From positions 1 to 64,000 of the IMG/VR virus record IMGVR_UViG_3300021379_000006: 64,000 bases of DNA. One strand, written 5' to 3'. Positions 7,766-15,567 of this stretch are shown here, one piece after another. The DNA is from a virus. The notes beneath the pieces are model-generated. The model was not told the DNA's origin and made no database searches. It saw nothing but the letters and a program-made list of their open reading frames with translations. Position 1 is the first letter of the stretch. The number at the start of each line of letters is the position of its first letter. A program made the translations under genes and the position numbers.

Positions 7766-8060
7766 GATTAATTTCTCTGGATCTGGTGATAGCGGTGACA
7801 TAGATGAAGTACTATGTCTAGTAAAAGAATCTGAAGATATTACCAATTCTATAGAGAATTTTAAGCCTATAGAAAATGCATTAGCTGATTGGGCCTATGA
7901 TATTATTGGAAGGAAAGTAAATACAGTAGGTGATTGGGTTAACAATGAAGGCGGTTATGGTACTATTATGATAGATGTCTATGATAAAAACTATACATTA
8001 AACTATCATCAACGTACAACAGAAGATTATGATTGGTCTGATGAAATGCTTTTTGTATAA
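7680..8060 (+). CDS. DUF6878-like protein (126 aa)
   Basis: The segment VERVEINFSGSGDSGDIDEV near residue 25 matches the glycine/aspartate signature I associate with DUF6878, proteins that accompany VWA-metallopeptidase and MoxR genes in phages and plasmids. The rest is acidic, ending in an aromatic strand. Its start lies within the end of the RusA gene (86-base overlap), and its stop overlaps the next ATG (TAATG). Function is unknown. A partner role in the MoxR/VWA module downstream is inferred from gene order. Confidence 0.6.
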   Translation: MEHKSEAQQSLRRVLTLTKLKDLGVERVEINFSGSGDSGDIDEVLCLVKESEDITNSIENFKPIENALADWAYDIIGRKVNTVGDWVNNEGGYGTIMIDVYDKNYTLNYHQRTTEDYDWSDEMLFV

Positions 8061-8407
8061 TGGCTCATCCAGAAGTTCACTCTAAAAGTTCAGTTAGAAA
8101 ATGGGGAGGACAAGTTGAAGACTATTCAGCTATTCATGATTGGTTTGATGAAACCAAGAGTTGGGTAGGTCATAGTATTCATAGAATGTTCCGTCATCAT
8201 TCTGAAGGAATTTTTCAAGCAGAAAAAATATTTGGTAAGAGTTTTACTAATTCAGATGGTAAAACTGTATATACAAGATATGTTGGAGAACAACATGTAA
8301 AGGAAGATTGCAATGGGTATATCCCTACAGCAAAAGAGTGGTTGGTTCATATGAACAAAGAAAACAAACCACATTGGATGATTAAAACTTTAAAGATAGA
8401 AGACTAA
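8060..8407 (+). CDS. DUF6915-like protein (115 aa)
   Basis: The sequence carries the pattern of DUF6915: MAHPEVHSKSSVRKWGGQ, then YSAIHDWFDETKSW, HRMFRHHSEGIF and EQHVKEDCNGYIPTAKEWL. The conserved His residues (HDWFD, RHH, EQHV) could form a metal site, as in HD-like folds, but I cannot confirm that. It is coupled by one-base overlaps to the genes on both sides. The family is widespread in phages and mobile elements, and no biochemical role is known to me. Confidence 0.65.
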   Translation: MAHPEVHSKSSVRKWGGQVEDYSAIHDWFDETKSWVGHSIHRMFRHHSEGIFQAEKIFGKSFTNSDGKTVYTRYVGEQHVKEDCNGYIPTAKEWLVHMNKENKPHWMIKTLKIED

Positions 8408-8841
8408 TGGAAACAACAACTCAATTATCAGTTCCAGATTTCATGAATCTAAAAAGAATGCTAAACTCTACAACGGAAGATTATAGCATTGCTATTGAGA
8501 ATATAAAGAACCTTGAATTAGAAGGAATCTATATTTTATTATTGGCTAAAGCATCTGGTGTTTCTGTGAGAAATGAAATGCTAGAGGAATTTAAAGATAT
8601 ATTTATTGGTGATCCTTATACATCATTTGTAAAAACAGTTAGTAGATATTGGGGAGGAGATATGCAAGTACATGATCTTAGCTATGATAATATACATAAA
8701 TGCATTTCTAATAACTTTTCAAATGATATTTCTTTAAGACAAGTATTTGAATTACAATTTACAAATGAGTTAAAGTCTGATATACTTACTGCAATTAATT
8801 ATTCTTTTTTAGATGATATTAATATTAAAGTCAAATGGTAA
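8407..8841 (+). CDS. hypothetical protein in MoxR/VWA module (144 aa)
   Basis: I do not recognise it. It is predicted mostly helical, acidic, without signal peptide or membrane helix. It overlaps its upstream neighbour by one base and the VWA-metallopeptidase gene by 7 bases, so it is translated as part of the same message. Many genomes with MoxR/VWA pairs carry a small helical partner at this position. Whether this is one would need structure comparison. Confidence 0.55.
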   Translation: METTTQLSVPDFMNLKRMLNSTTEDYSIAIENIKNLELEGIYILLLAKASGVSVRNEMLEEFKDIFIGDPYTSFVKTVSRYWGGDMQVHDLSYDNIHKCISNNFSNDISLRQVFELQFTNELKSDILTAINYSFLDDINIKVKW

Positions 8842-10001
8842 TAAACGTTACTGAACAACTTGCTAAGGCAAGTAAGACACTAATACTAGACGAGCCCTTT
8901 TACGGGCTCTTTTTAGTTGGTCTAAACAAAACATTTAGAAATGATATCCCAACAGCAGGTGTAAGTAAACATGGCATTGGAGTACAGCTGGCAGTTAATC
9001 CAGAATTTTTTGAGGGTCTATCTCTTGAACATAGAATTGGACTACTAAAGCATGAGTTACTTCACATTAGTTTTGGACACTTAGTTGTTAGGGATCTATA
9101 CGCAGATAAAAAGTTATTTAACATTGCTGCAGATCTGGAGATTAATCAATATATAGATGCTGATTACTTACCAGAAGGTGGTTTAACGTTAGATACTTTT
9201 CCTGAGCTAAACCTACCAGTAAAAGCAGGTACTAAAGAGTATTATGATTTATTGCAGGAAGCAAAGGATGAGGGTAAATCTCCATCACTTGATAATTTAT
9301 TAAATCAAATGGATGGTGATAGTCCTTATGATCATACAACTTGGGATGAACTTGATGAATTATCTGAAGCAGATAAAAAATTAATTCAGAAACAAATAGA
9401 ACATCAACTAAAAGAAGTTGCAGATCAAACAGAGAAAAGATGCGGTAATATTCCTGGAGAATTAGCTGATCTTATCTCTAGACTTAGACATGTAGAACCA
9501 CCAAAGTTTGATTGGAAAGGTTATCTCAGACGATTTGTTGGGAATTCTTCTATTATCTATACTAAGAAGCTTAGAAGAAAATACAATAAGCGTTACATAG
9601 AGAATCCAGGTCTCAAGATTAAATTCAAGAATCATATACTTGTTGGTATAGACACATCTGGTTCTGTATCAAGAGATGAACTAAAGGAGTTTATGAATGA
9701 ACTTGTGCATATGCATAAGACCGGACATAAGATTACTATAGCTCAGTGTGATACTAATCTAAATTCAGTAGAAGAATTTAATCCAAGAAAAGATCTTGAA
9801 ATTAAAGGTAGAGGTGGTACATCATTTCAACCTGTAGTTGACCATTTTAATGAAAAGAAGGGGCATTATACAGCTCTAATATATTTAACAGACGGTGAAG
9901 CATATAATCCAGAGAACTGTCCTGCTAATACTTTATGGGTATTGAGCAGCAGATCGCACATGAATAATGAATTACCAGGAAAAGTAATACAGTTAAACTA
10001 A
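8835..10001 (+). CDS. VWA-like metallopeptidase (DUF2201 type)
   Basis: Two parts are visible. The N-terminal zincin-like domain (residues about 1-150) carries KHELLHISFGH, an HExxH zinc motif at residues 73-77, and a downstream AADLEINQYI segment. The C-terminal von Willebrand A domain (about 260-388) carries the MIDAS motif DTSGS near residue 270 and YLTDGEAY near 350. Such proteins pair with MoxR AAA+ ATPases, here the next gene at 10008, in presumed chaperone or metal-insertion systems. The N-terminal coding region contains a terminator-like hairpin at 8892-8914. The substrate is unknown. Confidence 0.8.
   Translation: MVINVTEQLAKASKTLILDEPFYGLFLVGLNKTFRNDIPTAGVSKHGIGVQLAVNPEFFEGLSLEHRIGLLKHELLHISFGHLVVRDLYADKKLFNIAADLEINQYIDADYLPEGGLTLDTFPELNLPVKAGTKEYYDLLQEAKDEGKSPSLDNLLNQMDGDSPYDHTTWDELDELSEADKKLIQKQIEHQLKEVADQTEKRCGNIPGELADLISRLRHVEPPKFDWKGYLRRFVGNSSIIYTKKLRRKYNKRYIENPGLKIKFKNHILVGIDTSGSVSRDELKEFMNELVHMHKTGHKITIAQCDTNLNSVEEFNPRKDLEIKGRGGTSFQPVVDHFNEKKGHYTALIYLTDGEAYNPENCPANTLWVLSSRSHMNNELPGKVIQLN
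8892..8914 (+). terminator. terminator-like hairpin inside a coding sequence
   Basis: GAGCCC (8892-8897) pairs perfectly with GGGCTC (8904-8909) around TTTTAC and is followed by TTTTT. It lies within codons 20-27 of the VWA-metallopeptidase gene, so translation would normally keep it unfolded. It could act as an attenuator between the upstream genes and the VWA/MoxR genes. Confidence 0.55.
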
Positions 10002-10007
10002 ACAATT

Positions 10008-11273
10008 ATGGCACAAGTAAATTTAAACATTGATGAAGTAAAAGATTTTGTAAACCACATCATCAATAACAACAGATTCCTGCAAGAGCAAGGTAAACCA
10101 CCAGTAGCAATTGAGGTTGTAGGTGAATCAGGTATCGGTAAGACATCTACAGTTGTAGAACTTGCTAAGGAAAACAATTTAAATTTTGTTAAGCTTAACC
10201 TTGCTCAGATAGAAGAGCTTGGTGACTTGGTTGGTTTCCCTGTACGTCAGTTTCAGATGTACAAGGAGAAAACAATTAAGAAAGTAGATGATCTTAATTA
10301 TACAGCTGCTCAAAGATCTGCAGCAGCTGGTGATCTTGCATCAATGGCTGGCACAGTAACGAAGAAAGTTGGTCAGTGGGTTGATGAACTTGCAGTAAGT
10401 GAGTATCTGAAGAATGGTTATAAGATGACTGGTAAGAATAGAATGTCTTACTGTGCACCAGAATGGATTGCTGATAAGAAAGATGGTGGTATTCTATTGC
10501 TAGATGACTGGAATCGTGCTGATGTGCGTTTCATTCAAGCAGTTATGGAATTGATTGACCGTCAGACTTACATCTCTTGGACTTTACCTAAAGATTGGCA
10601 CATCATTCTAACATCAAATCCTGATAACGGTGATTATATGGTTAACTCTGTGGATGCTGCACAGAAGACCAGATATATTACCGCTAATCTAAAGTTTGAT
10701 GTGAATGTATGGGCACGCTGGGCAGAAGAAGCAGGAATTGATACTCGCTGTATCAACTTTTTGCTTCTCCACCCAGAGCTTGTAACACAAGAAACAAATG
10801 CAAGATCTATTACCACATTCTTTAATGCTATCTCTAGCTTTGATAGCTTTGAAGATAACCTTACACTAATCCAAATGATTGGTGAGGGTTCTGTTGGTGA
10901 TGCGTTTGCTAGTATGTTTACCACCTTTATTAATAACAAACTTGACAAGCTTGTCACTCCTAAAGATTTATTGACTCATGAAAATGAATCATACATCTTA
11001 GGTGAGCTTAGAGGTTGTATTGGTAAAGATGATGCGTACCGTGCAGATATTGCATCTACTCTTGCAACTCGTTTGGCTAATTTCTCAGTAGTATACTCTA
11101 AAGAGAATACAATTACTCAGAAGCTTACAGATCGTTTGATTGCATTGTGTACTAAAGATTACTTTACTAATGACTTGAAGTATCTAATTGTACGTACAAT
11201 CTTCAACGGTAACAAACAGAAGTTTAATAAAATGATGATGAATCCAGAAATCATCAAAATGACAATGAAATAA
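10008..11273 (+). CDS. MoxR-type AAA+ ATPase
   Basis: AAA+ ATPase of about 421 residues. The Walker A motif GESGIGKTST is at about 39-48. The Walker B motif is ILLLDDWNRADVRF near 165-178, followed by VMELIDRQTYIS and the sensor 1 strand HIILTSNPDNGDY. The insert after Walker B and the arrangement fit MoxR ATPases, which act with VWA-domain proteins to remodel or activate partners. The VWA-metallopeptidase gene lies 6 bases upstream, so the pair is complete. The start follows AACAATT, the A/T leader seen across this genome. Confidence 0.85.
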   Translation: MAQVNLNIDEVKDFVNHIINNNRFLQEQGKPPVAIEVVGESGIGKTSTVVELAKENNLNFVKLNLAQIEELGDLVGFPVRQFQMYKEKTIKKVDDLNYTAAQRSAAAGDLASMAGTVTKKVGQWVDELAVSEYLKNGYKMTGKNRMSYCAPEWIADKKDGGILLLDDWNRADVRFIQAVMELIDRQTYISWTLPKDWHIILTSNPDNGDYMVNSVDAAQKTRYITANLKFDVNVWARWAEEAGIDTRCINFLLLHPELVTQETNARSITTFFNAISSFDSFEDNLTLIQMIGEGSVGDAFASMFTTFINNKLDKLVTPKDLLTHENESYILGELRGCIGKDDAYRADIASTLATRLANFSVVYSKENTITQKLTDRLIALCTKDYFTNDLKYLIVRTIFNGNKQKFNKMMMNPEIIKMTMK

Positions 11274-12322
11274 TGGCAAGTAAATCAGTATACCAAGAGT
11301 ATAATACTGATGCACTAGACCACTTTGGATTAGAGACAGCCTCATATTATGGGGTTGTCTCGTCCAGTGGTGTGGACACAGTATTGTTTACAGATTCAGA
11401 AACAACATATGATAAAATTAAGGACTTACTTAAAACTAATACTTTAACAGGTAATACTTTTAAAAATAAGAAGAAAGCATTTTTGCTACCTAAAAGTCCT
11501 GTATCTATAGATAGAGTGAAAGCTGCATGTAAAGAGCATAAGATTACATTGACAAATGATTATGAGGCAGCTGATTTAATTATATCTCACAGTAATTTCT
11601 CACAAAGATTTGATCATGGTGAAACCATCAAATCAACAATAATGATGGGTAAGTTTTGGAACTATCATACTGCGGTTGATAGTGGAACCGGATCAAAAAA
11701 CTTTGTAGATGAATACGTTGAAACATCCGGCAATGACGTTATAATTGATGAGAGAGCAGAAGAATATATAAATAGATGGAGCTGTACTAATGGTGAGGCT
11801 TTATATGATTCTTGGATGATCACCGGTATGGCTCTTAATCTTGGTTATAAGATTGATACGGGAGAGGTTGATGTAATAGATGTTGAAGTTGTAGTATCAG
11901 AATCTGCAAATAAACAACAGTTTACAAAAGATTTAATGCAAACATTGATATCTCAGATCGACTCATACAATGAAGATGATCATGCTTTAGCAGGAATGGT
12001 TATTCCTACTATTGATTATTCAACTAATCATCATTTGTTGTGGGAATTTGCTCAAGAATGTCATCATAAAATGTACAAGTTTAATAGAAATAAAGATGTA
12101 CAATATTGGTTGTCCGCATCTAATCTTCACAAATTTGGGAATATGACTGCGGAACAAATGATTAAATGGCTGGAGGAAAATGAACTATTGAGTACTGAAA
12201 ACTTTAGATATTTAGAACCTATTGTAAGAAAACAAATTACTATTTACAATAGAGACCTATATGTATTTAAAGTTGAGGTTAAACCAGAATACAGAAAATA
12301 TTTAAAAAAAAGTAAATCATAA
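11273..12322 (+). CDS. hypothetical protein following MoxR (349 aa)
   Basis: No family recognised. Residues about 68-105 (AFLLPKSPVSIDRVKAACKE, then a strand-turn ending YEAADLIISH) look like an alternating alpha/beta module with a BRCT-like or Rossmann-like flavour. A related pattern recurs in the next protein, suggesting the two share a domain. The remainder is mixed and ends in a basic tail. One-base overlaps with both neighbours tie it to the MoxR/VWA module, so a substrate or effector role is a fair guess but unproven. Confidence 0.55.
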   Translation: MASKSVYQEYNTDALDHFGLETASYYGVVSSSGVDTVLFTDSETTYDKIKDLLKTNTLTGNTFKNKKKAFLLPKSPVSIDRVKAACKEHKITLTNDYEAADLIISHSNFSQRFDHGETIKSTIMMGKFWNYHTAVDSGTGSKNFVDEYVETSGNDVIIDERAEEYINRWSCTNGEALYDSWMITGMALNLGYKIDTGEVDVIDVEVVVSESANKQQFTKDLMQTLISQIDSYNEDDHALAGMVIPTIDYSTNHHLLWEFAQECHHKMYKFNRNKDVQYWLSASNLHKFGNMTAEQMIKWLEENELLSTENFRYLEPIVRKQITIYNRDLYVFKVEVKPEYRKYLKKSKS

Positions 12323-13446
12323 TGAGAAAAGTACATAGATATAAACTTGATTGTAACTTTGACCATAATAAGAATGGTAGTTATACTACTGTACGTAATC
12401 TAGGTGAAAGAGTTTTCTTATACGGAGGTACTACGACATCAGATAGTATATATCAATCTCTTCAATTAGTGGATTTAGATAAGAGTAAATTACAAGATGC
12501 TTGTTTTTATAGATATCCTAAGCTAAATCTACCCAGAATGAAAGTAGATATACTAAAAGAAAATTATAACATTAAAATCACAAGGTTAATAGATAATGCT
12601 GATTATAGTATTATTTCTAAAAAATATATTAATTCTTTTTCAGAGTATAGTTGGGATGATATTTATCATGTAGATACAATCAAGAAATTTTTGAATACTA
12701 GTAATCTCTTTAACGATGGTATGAAAGAGTTATTAAGAAATGATATGGAACATATGAATTATGATGATTTCATATCATTTCAATTTCAAAATTATTATTA
12801 CGGTAATATACAACGTATAGCTGATGTAATAGATAGAGCACATGGTAGTTACACTTATATTAAAGACTCTTGTGTTTCTGATTACATTGATCTATTGAAT
12901 AGTACTAATTTAGTTACAGATGAAAGTCTAAATGATTTTATCTACGAGGATCTGCATGTGTTAACCAAAGAAGAGTATAATAGCTGTAGAAGCATGCTAA
13001 AATCAGATGATCTAGACAATAGAGCAATAGCACTAGAAATGATGGCTAATTGTAATTTGAATAAATCATTTGATTATGTTTCTTTATTATTCTACTTTTA
13101 TTATGATTACTTAAAAGATTGTAAGAATTGGAATAACATTAATGTTAAAACACTTAGGAGTGCATTATTTAATTTTACACCTATGAGTAATTCTGCTTAT
13201 GGTCATTATTATGATAACTATTTAAAAAACCTTTTAAAGGCAAATCATTTAACAGAATTTGCATTTAAGGAATGTGCTAGATATGTATTTCATAATGTAG
13301 TTAAAAGATCATTGGGTATGCATAATGAAAGTGTATTTACGGTTGATTTAGAAGCAATTAAAATCAATCCAAAATACATTGATAAAATTAAAGCAGAACC
13401 TGAGTTTCTTTTATCAAATATAGATGAAGCCGTATTAAACTTTTAA
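12322..13446 (+). CDS. hypothetical protein, partial paralogue of its neighbour (374 aa)
   Basis: No family recognised. The protein is rich in Asn, Tyr, Asp and Lys. Residues about 52-95 (YPKLNLPRMKVDILKEN, then ITRLIDNADYSIIS) align by eye with the AFLLPKSP...AADLIIS module of the preceding protein, so the pair probably share one small N-terminal domain with divergent C-terminal halves. It is the last gene of the MoxR/VWA operon: a strong terminator follows the stop by about 20 bases. Confidence 0.55.
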   Translation: MRKVHRYKLDCNFDHNKNGSYTTVRNLGERVFLYGGTTTSDSIYQSLQLVDLDKSKLQDACFYRYPKLNLPRMKVDILKENYNIKITRLIDNADYSIISKKYINSFSEYSWDDIYHVDTIKKFLNTSNLFNDGMKELLRNDMEHMNYDDFISFQFQNYYYGNIQRIADVIDRAHGSYTYIKDSCVSDYIDLLNSTNLVTDESLNDFIYEDLHVLTKEEYNSCRSMLKSDDLDNRAIALEMMANCNLNKSFDYVSLLFYFYYDYLKDCKNWNNINVKTLRSALFNFTPMSNSAYGHYYDNYLKNLLKANHLTEFAFKECARYVFHNVVKRSLGMHNESVFTVDLEAIKINPKYIDKIKAEPEFLLSNIDEAVLNF

Positions 13447-13467
13447 GGAGAAATTTGCCATAATTGT

Positions 13468-13500
13468 GGGGGCTCTTCGGAGTCCCCCTCCTTATTTTAT
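13468..13500 (+). terminator. intrinsic terminator with TTCG loop
   Basis: GGGGG-CTC pairs with GAG-(T)-CCCCC around a TTCG tetraloop (13468-13488), followed by a T-rich run. It closes the MoxR/VWA operon and ends about 8 bases before the ATG at 13508. Confidence 0.8.
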
Positions 13501-13507
13501 TTATATT

Positions 13508-14491
13508 ATGATAGATAAACAAAAAGAAATGAAGTTTTATGAGAAACCATTCTCATTTAGCTACTCATCATTAAACAAATTATTGTTTTCACCGTCCTTA
13601 TTTTATAAGGATTATATACTAGGAGATAGAGAAATAAAGACAGATAAATATCTTATAGAAGGTAAGCTTGTACACTGTCTAATATTTGAACCAGAAAATC
13701 TAAAAGAAAAGTTTAAGATTGTTCCTGGCAAAACTCCAACAGATAATGTAAGAAAGGTCCTGCAAAACCTAACTCTTTATACAGATTCAGATACTATTAA
13801 AGGTATAGAAGATGAACTTATACTTGATTCACTCAAGGAGTTTAATCTTTATCAATCTTTAAAAGCAGACGAATCTAGAATTGCTAAAATTAAAGTAGAT
13901 GATTATGAACCTTATTGGGAGTTCTTATCTAATAGCAATGTAGATGTAATTGATCAAGATACTCTGGCTAAATGTACAGATTACGCTGAGATTATTAAAT
14001 CAAATAAAGATGTCACTGATTTGTTTGCAGGGCAACAAACAGATTTTGATCTTGATCCTATTCAAACATATGCAGAACAACCTTTGGAATGTGGTTTAAA
14101 GGATAAACCATTTGGCTTAAAAGGTATCATTGACTTCTACAAAGTAGATGATGATGAGAAGCTTGTTACTGTATGTGACTTGAAGACAACCAGTAAATCT
14201 TTATCTGATTTTAAAGAGACTATAGATTACTACAATTACTGGCTTCAAGCAGCTATATATTGTAAGTTGGTCTTTGAGAATTTAGATGAGTCTCAGCAAG
14301 ATTACAATTTTATTTATAAATTTGTTGTCATTGACAGTCAGAAGCAGGTATATGTCTTTGATGTATCACCAGAAACTCTGTCAATCTGGACGCAAGGGTT
14401 GGAAGAAACAATCAAGATCGCAGAATACCACTATAGTAAAAGAGAGTATACCTTGCCTTATGAATTTTTAGTAGAAAAGGTTATCTTGTAA
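13508..14491 (+). CDS. PD-(D/E)XK nuclease (RecB/Exo VIII-like)
   Basis: Phage exonuclease-type protein of 327 residues. An N-terminal helix has the usual FSYSSLNKLLFSPSLFY opening and EGKLVHCLIFEPE. The active site is GLKGIIDFYKV (metal Asp), then VTVCDLKTTSKS (the D-x-K pair), and YYNYWLQAAIYCKL (the Q...Y motif), in the order of Cas4/RecB-like nucleases. It probably resects DNA ends for the Sak4/SSB annealing system upstream. The start at 13508 (ATGATAGATAAA) is preferred because the upstream in-frame GTG lies inside the terminator hairpin. Confidence 0.85.
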   Translation: MIDKQKEMKFYEKPFSFSYSSLNKLLFSPSLFYKDYILGDREIKTDKYLIEGKLVHCLIFEPENLKEKFKIVPGKTPTDNVRKVLQNLTLYTDSDTIKGIEDELILDSLKEFNLYQSLKADESRIAKIKVDDYEPYWEFLSNSNVDVIDQDTLAKCTDYAEIIKSNKDVTDLFAGQQTDFDLDPIQTYAEQPLECGLKDKPFGLKGIIDFYKVDDDEKLVTVCDLKTTSKSLSDFKETIDYYNYWLQAAIYCKLVFENLDESQQDYNFIYKFVVIDSQKQVYVFDVSPETLSIWTQGLEETIKIAEYHYSKREYTLPYEFLVEKVIL

Positions 14492-14492
14492 T

Positions 14493-15074
14493 ATGGCAGG
14501 TATATACACACAATATTTTCAGAAGAGTAAAGTATTTCTATATCCCCTTTTAAAATTAAAGAAGGGTATTGACTTTGTCCCCGCGCAAACTTATGTGTTG
14601 TGGGACAAGCTTTACTTACCTGAAGATATGAAGTTTATGTGTTTATACAATGCAGAAGCGTCTACCAAATATTTAAAATTTGAACATAAGTATTTAAAAT
14701 CACACCCACTCTTAGAAGCACACTTTGTATTAGATGATGATAGGCATGTATATGTATTTGACTTTTCACAGTATAAATACGATCATAAAGCCTTTTTAGA
14801 AGGAAAGTATTCCAAGTTTAGCATTAAATCTAAAGAGATCATACAAGATTTCTTTGGAACAGTAGGTAATATATCTGAATATGTAATGAGTTTTTTATAT
14901 CCGGATGACTACCATGAGCTATATGCTGATTCACTTGGTGTAGACTTAAATGTAATTGAAGATGTATATGAATTATGCTCACCGCCAAACTTAGAAAAAG
15001 AAACTATATTTGAAAATATCCCACAAGAGATTGAACTTTTTAACAACAATTCAATATCTTTGGATAAACTTTAA
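14493..15074 (+). CDS. hypothetical protein (193 aa)
   Basis: I do not recognise it. It is rich in Tyr, Leu and Lys with alternating strand and helix segments, has no membrane helix or signal peptide, and ends in an acidic stretch with several Asn. It starts one base after the nuclease stop and is followed 5 bases later by the next gene, so all three share a message. A recombination or replication accessory role is a context guess only. Confidence 0.55.
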   Translation: MAGIYTQYFQKSKVFLYPLLKLKKGIDFVPAQTYVLWDKLYLPEDMKFMCLYNAEASTKYLKFEHKYLKSHPLLEAHFVLDDDRHVYVFDFSQYKYDHKAFLEGKYSKFSIKSKEIIQDFFGTVGNISEYVMSFLYPDDYHELYADSLGVDLNVIEDVYELCSPPNLEKETIFENIPQEIELFNNNSISLDKL

Positions 15075-15079
15075 AATCA

Positions 15080-15502
15080 ATGGCAACAAATTTAGGTAAC
15101 AACATGATGCTTGTAAACTCTGTATTTAGAGGAGCAAGATCGTTTAGTTTAATTCCAGTGAGCAATGACTCACCATATGTGGAAGCAATGTTTGATCCAG
15201 CATCAAGCATCTTAGCAATCATTGGTAAAGAGAGAAAGGAATCATTTCATATGATGCCACGCCTTGATGACAATGGACAACCACAAAAACTTAAAGTACC
15301 AAATAATGCTACAGGTAAAACTGTAAAGGAACAACGTGTTAGTCTTAACACATTCCAGGAGTACTATATCAATGATAAAGCAGACATTGAAACATTTATT
15401 GAACTGTTTGCAATTAACGCTTCATCATTTGACTATAAAGAATTTTTAGAAGTAAAAGTTGAAGAAACAAAAGTTTCTAATATTATAATGCCGGGTCAGT
15501 AA
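15080..15502 (+). CDS. hypothetical protein upstream of DNA polymerase (140 aa)
   Basis: Not recognised. The first half is beta-rich (SFSLIPVSNDSPYVEAMFD, then ILAIIGKERKE) with a basic loop containing KLKVPNNATGKTVKEQRV. The second half is helical and acidic. It is followed by a strong terminator and then the DNA polymerase gene. Size and basic loop would suit a DNA- or polymerase-binding accessory factor, but there is no direct evidence. Confidence 0.55.
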   Translation: MATNLGNNMMLVNSVFRGARSFSLIPVSNDSPYVEAMFDPASSILAIIGKERKESFHMMPRLDDNGQPQKLKVPNNATGKTVKEQRVSLNTFQEYYINDKADIETFIELFAINASSFDYKEFLEVKVEETKVSNIIMPGQ

Positions 15503-15524
15503 GCTTACACTCACCCTAACAAAG

Positions 15525-15547
15525 AAAGCCCCTTGTGGGCTTTTTTT
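15525..15547 (+). terminator. intrinsic terminator
   Basis: AAAGCCC (15525-15531) pairs with GGGCTTT (15537-15543) around CTTGT, continuing into a run of seven Ts. It sits 20 bases before the polymerase start. Confidence 0.85.
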
Positions 15548-15567
15548 GGCACTATTAAAATGCAATT

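Noticed and set aside
10943-10956. Perfect 14-base palindrome TGACAAGCTTGTCA
   Set aside because: It lies in the middle of the MoxR coding sequence, has no T-run after it, and palindromes of this length are not rare at this scale.
13466-13507. GTG start giving a longer PD-(D/E)XK nuclease
   Set aside because: The extension is encoded in the terminator hairpin with a Pro-rich, unnatural start; the ATG at 13508 fits the family N-terminus.
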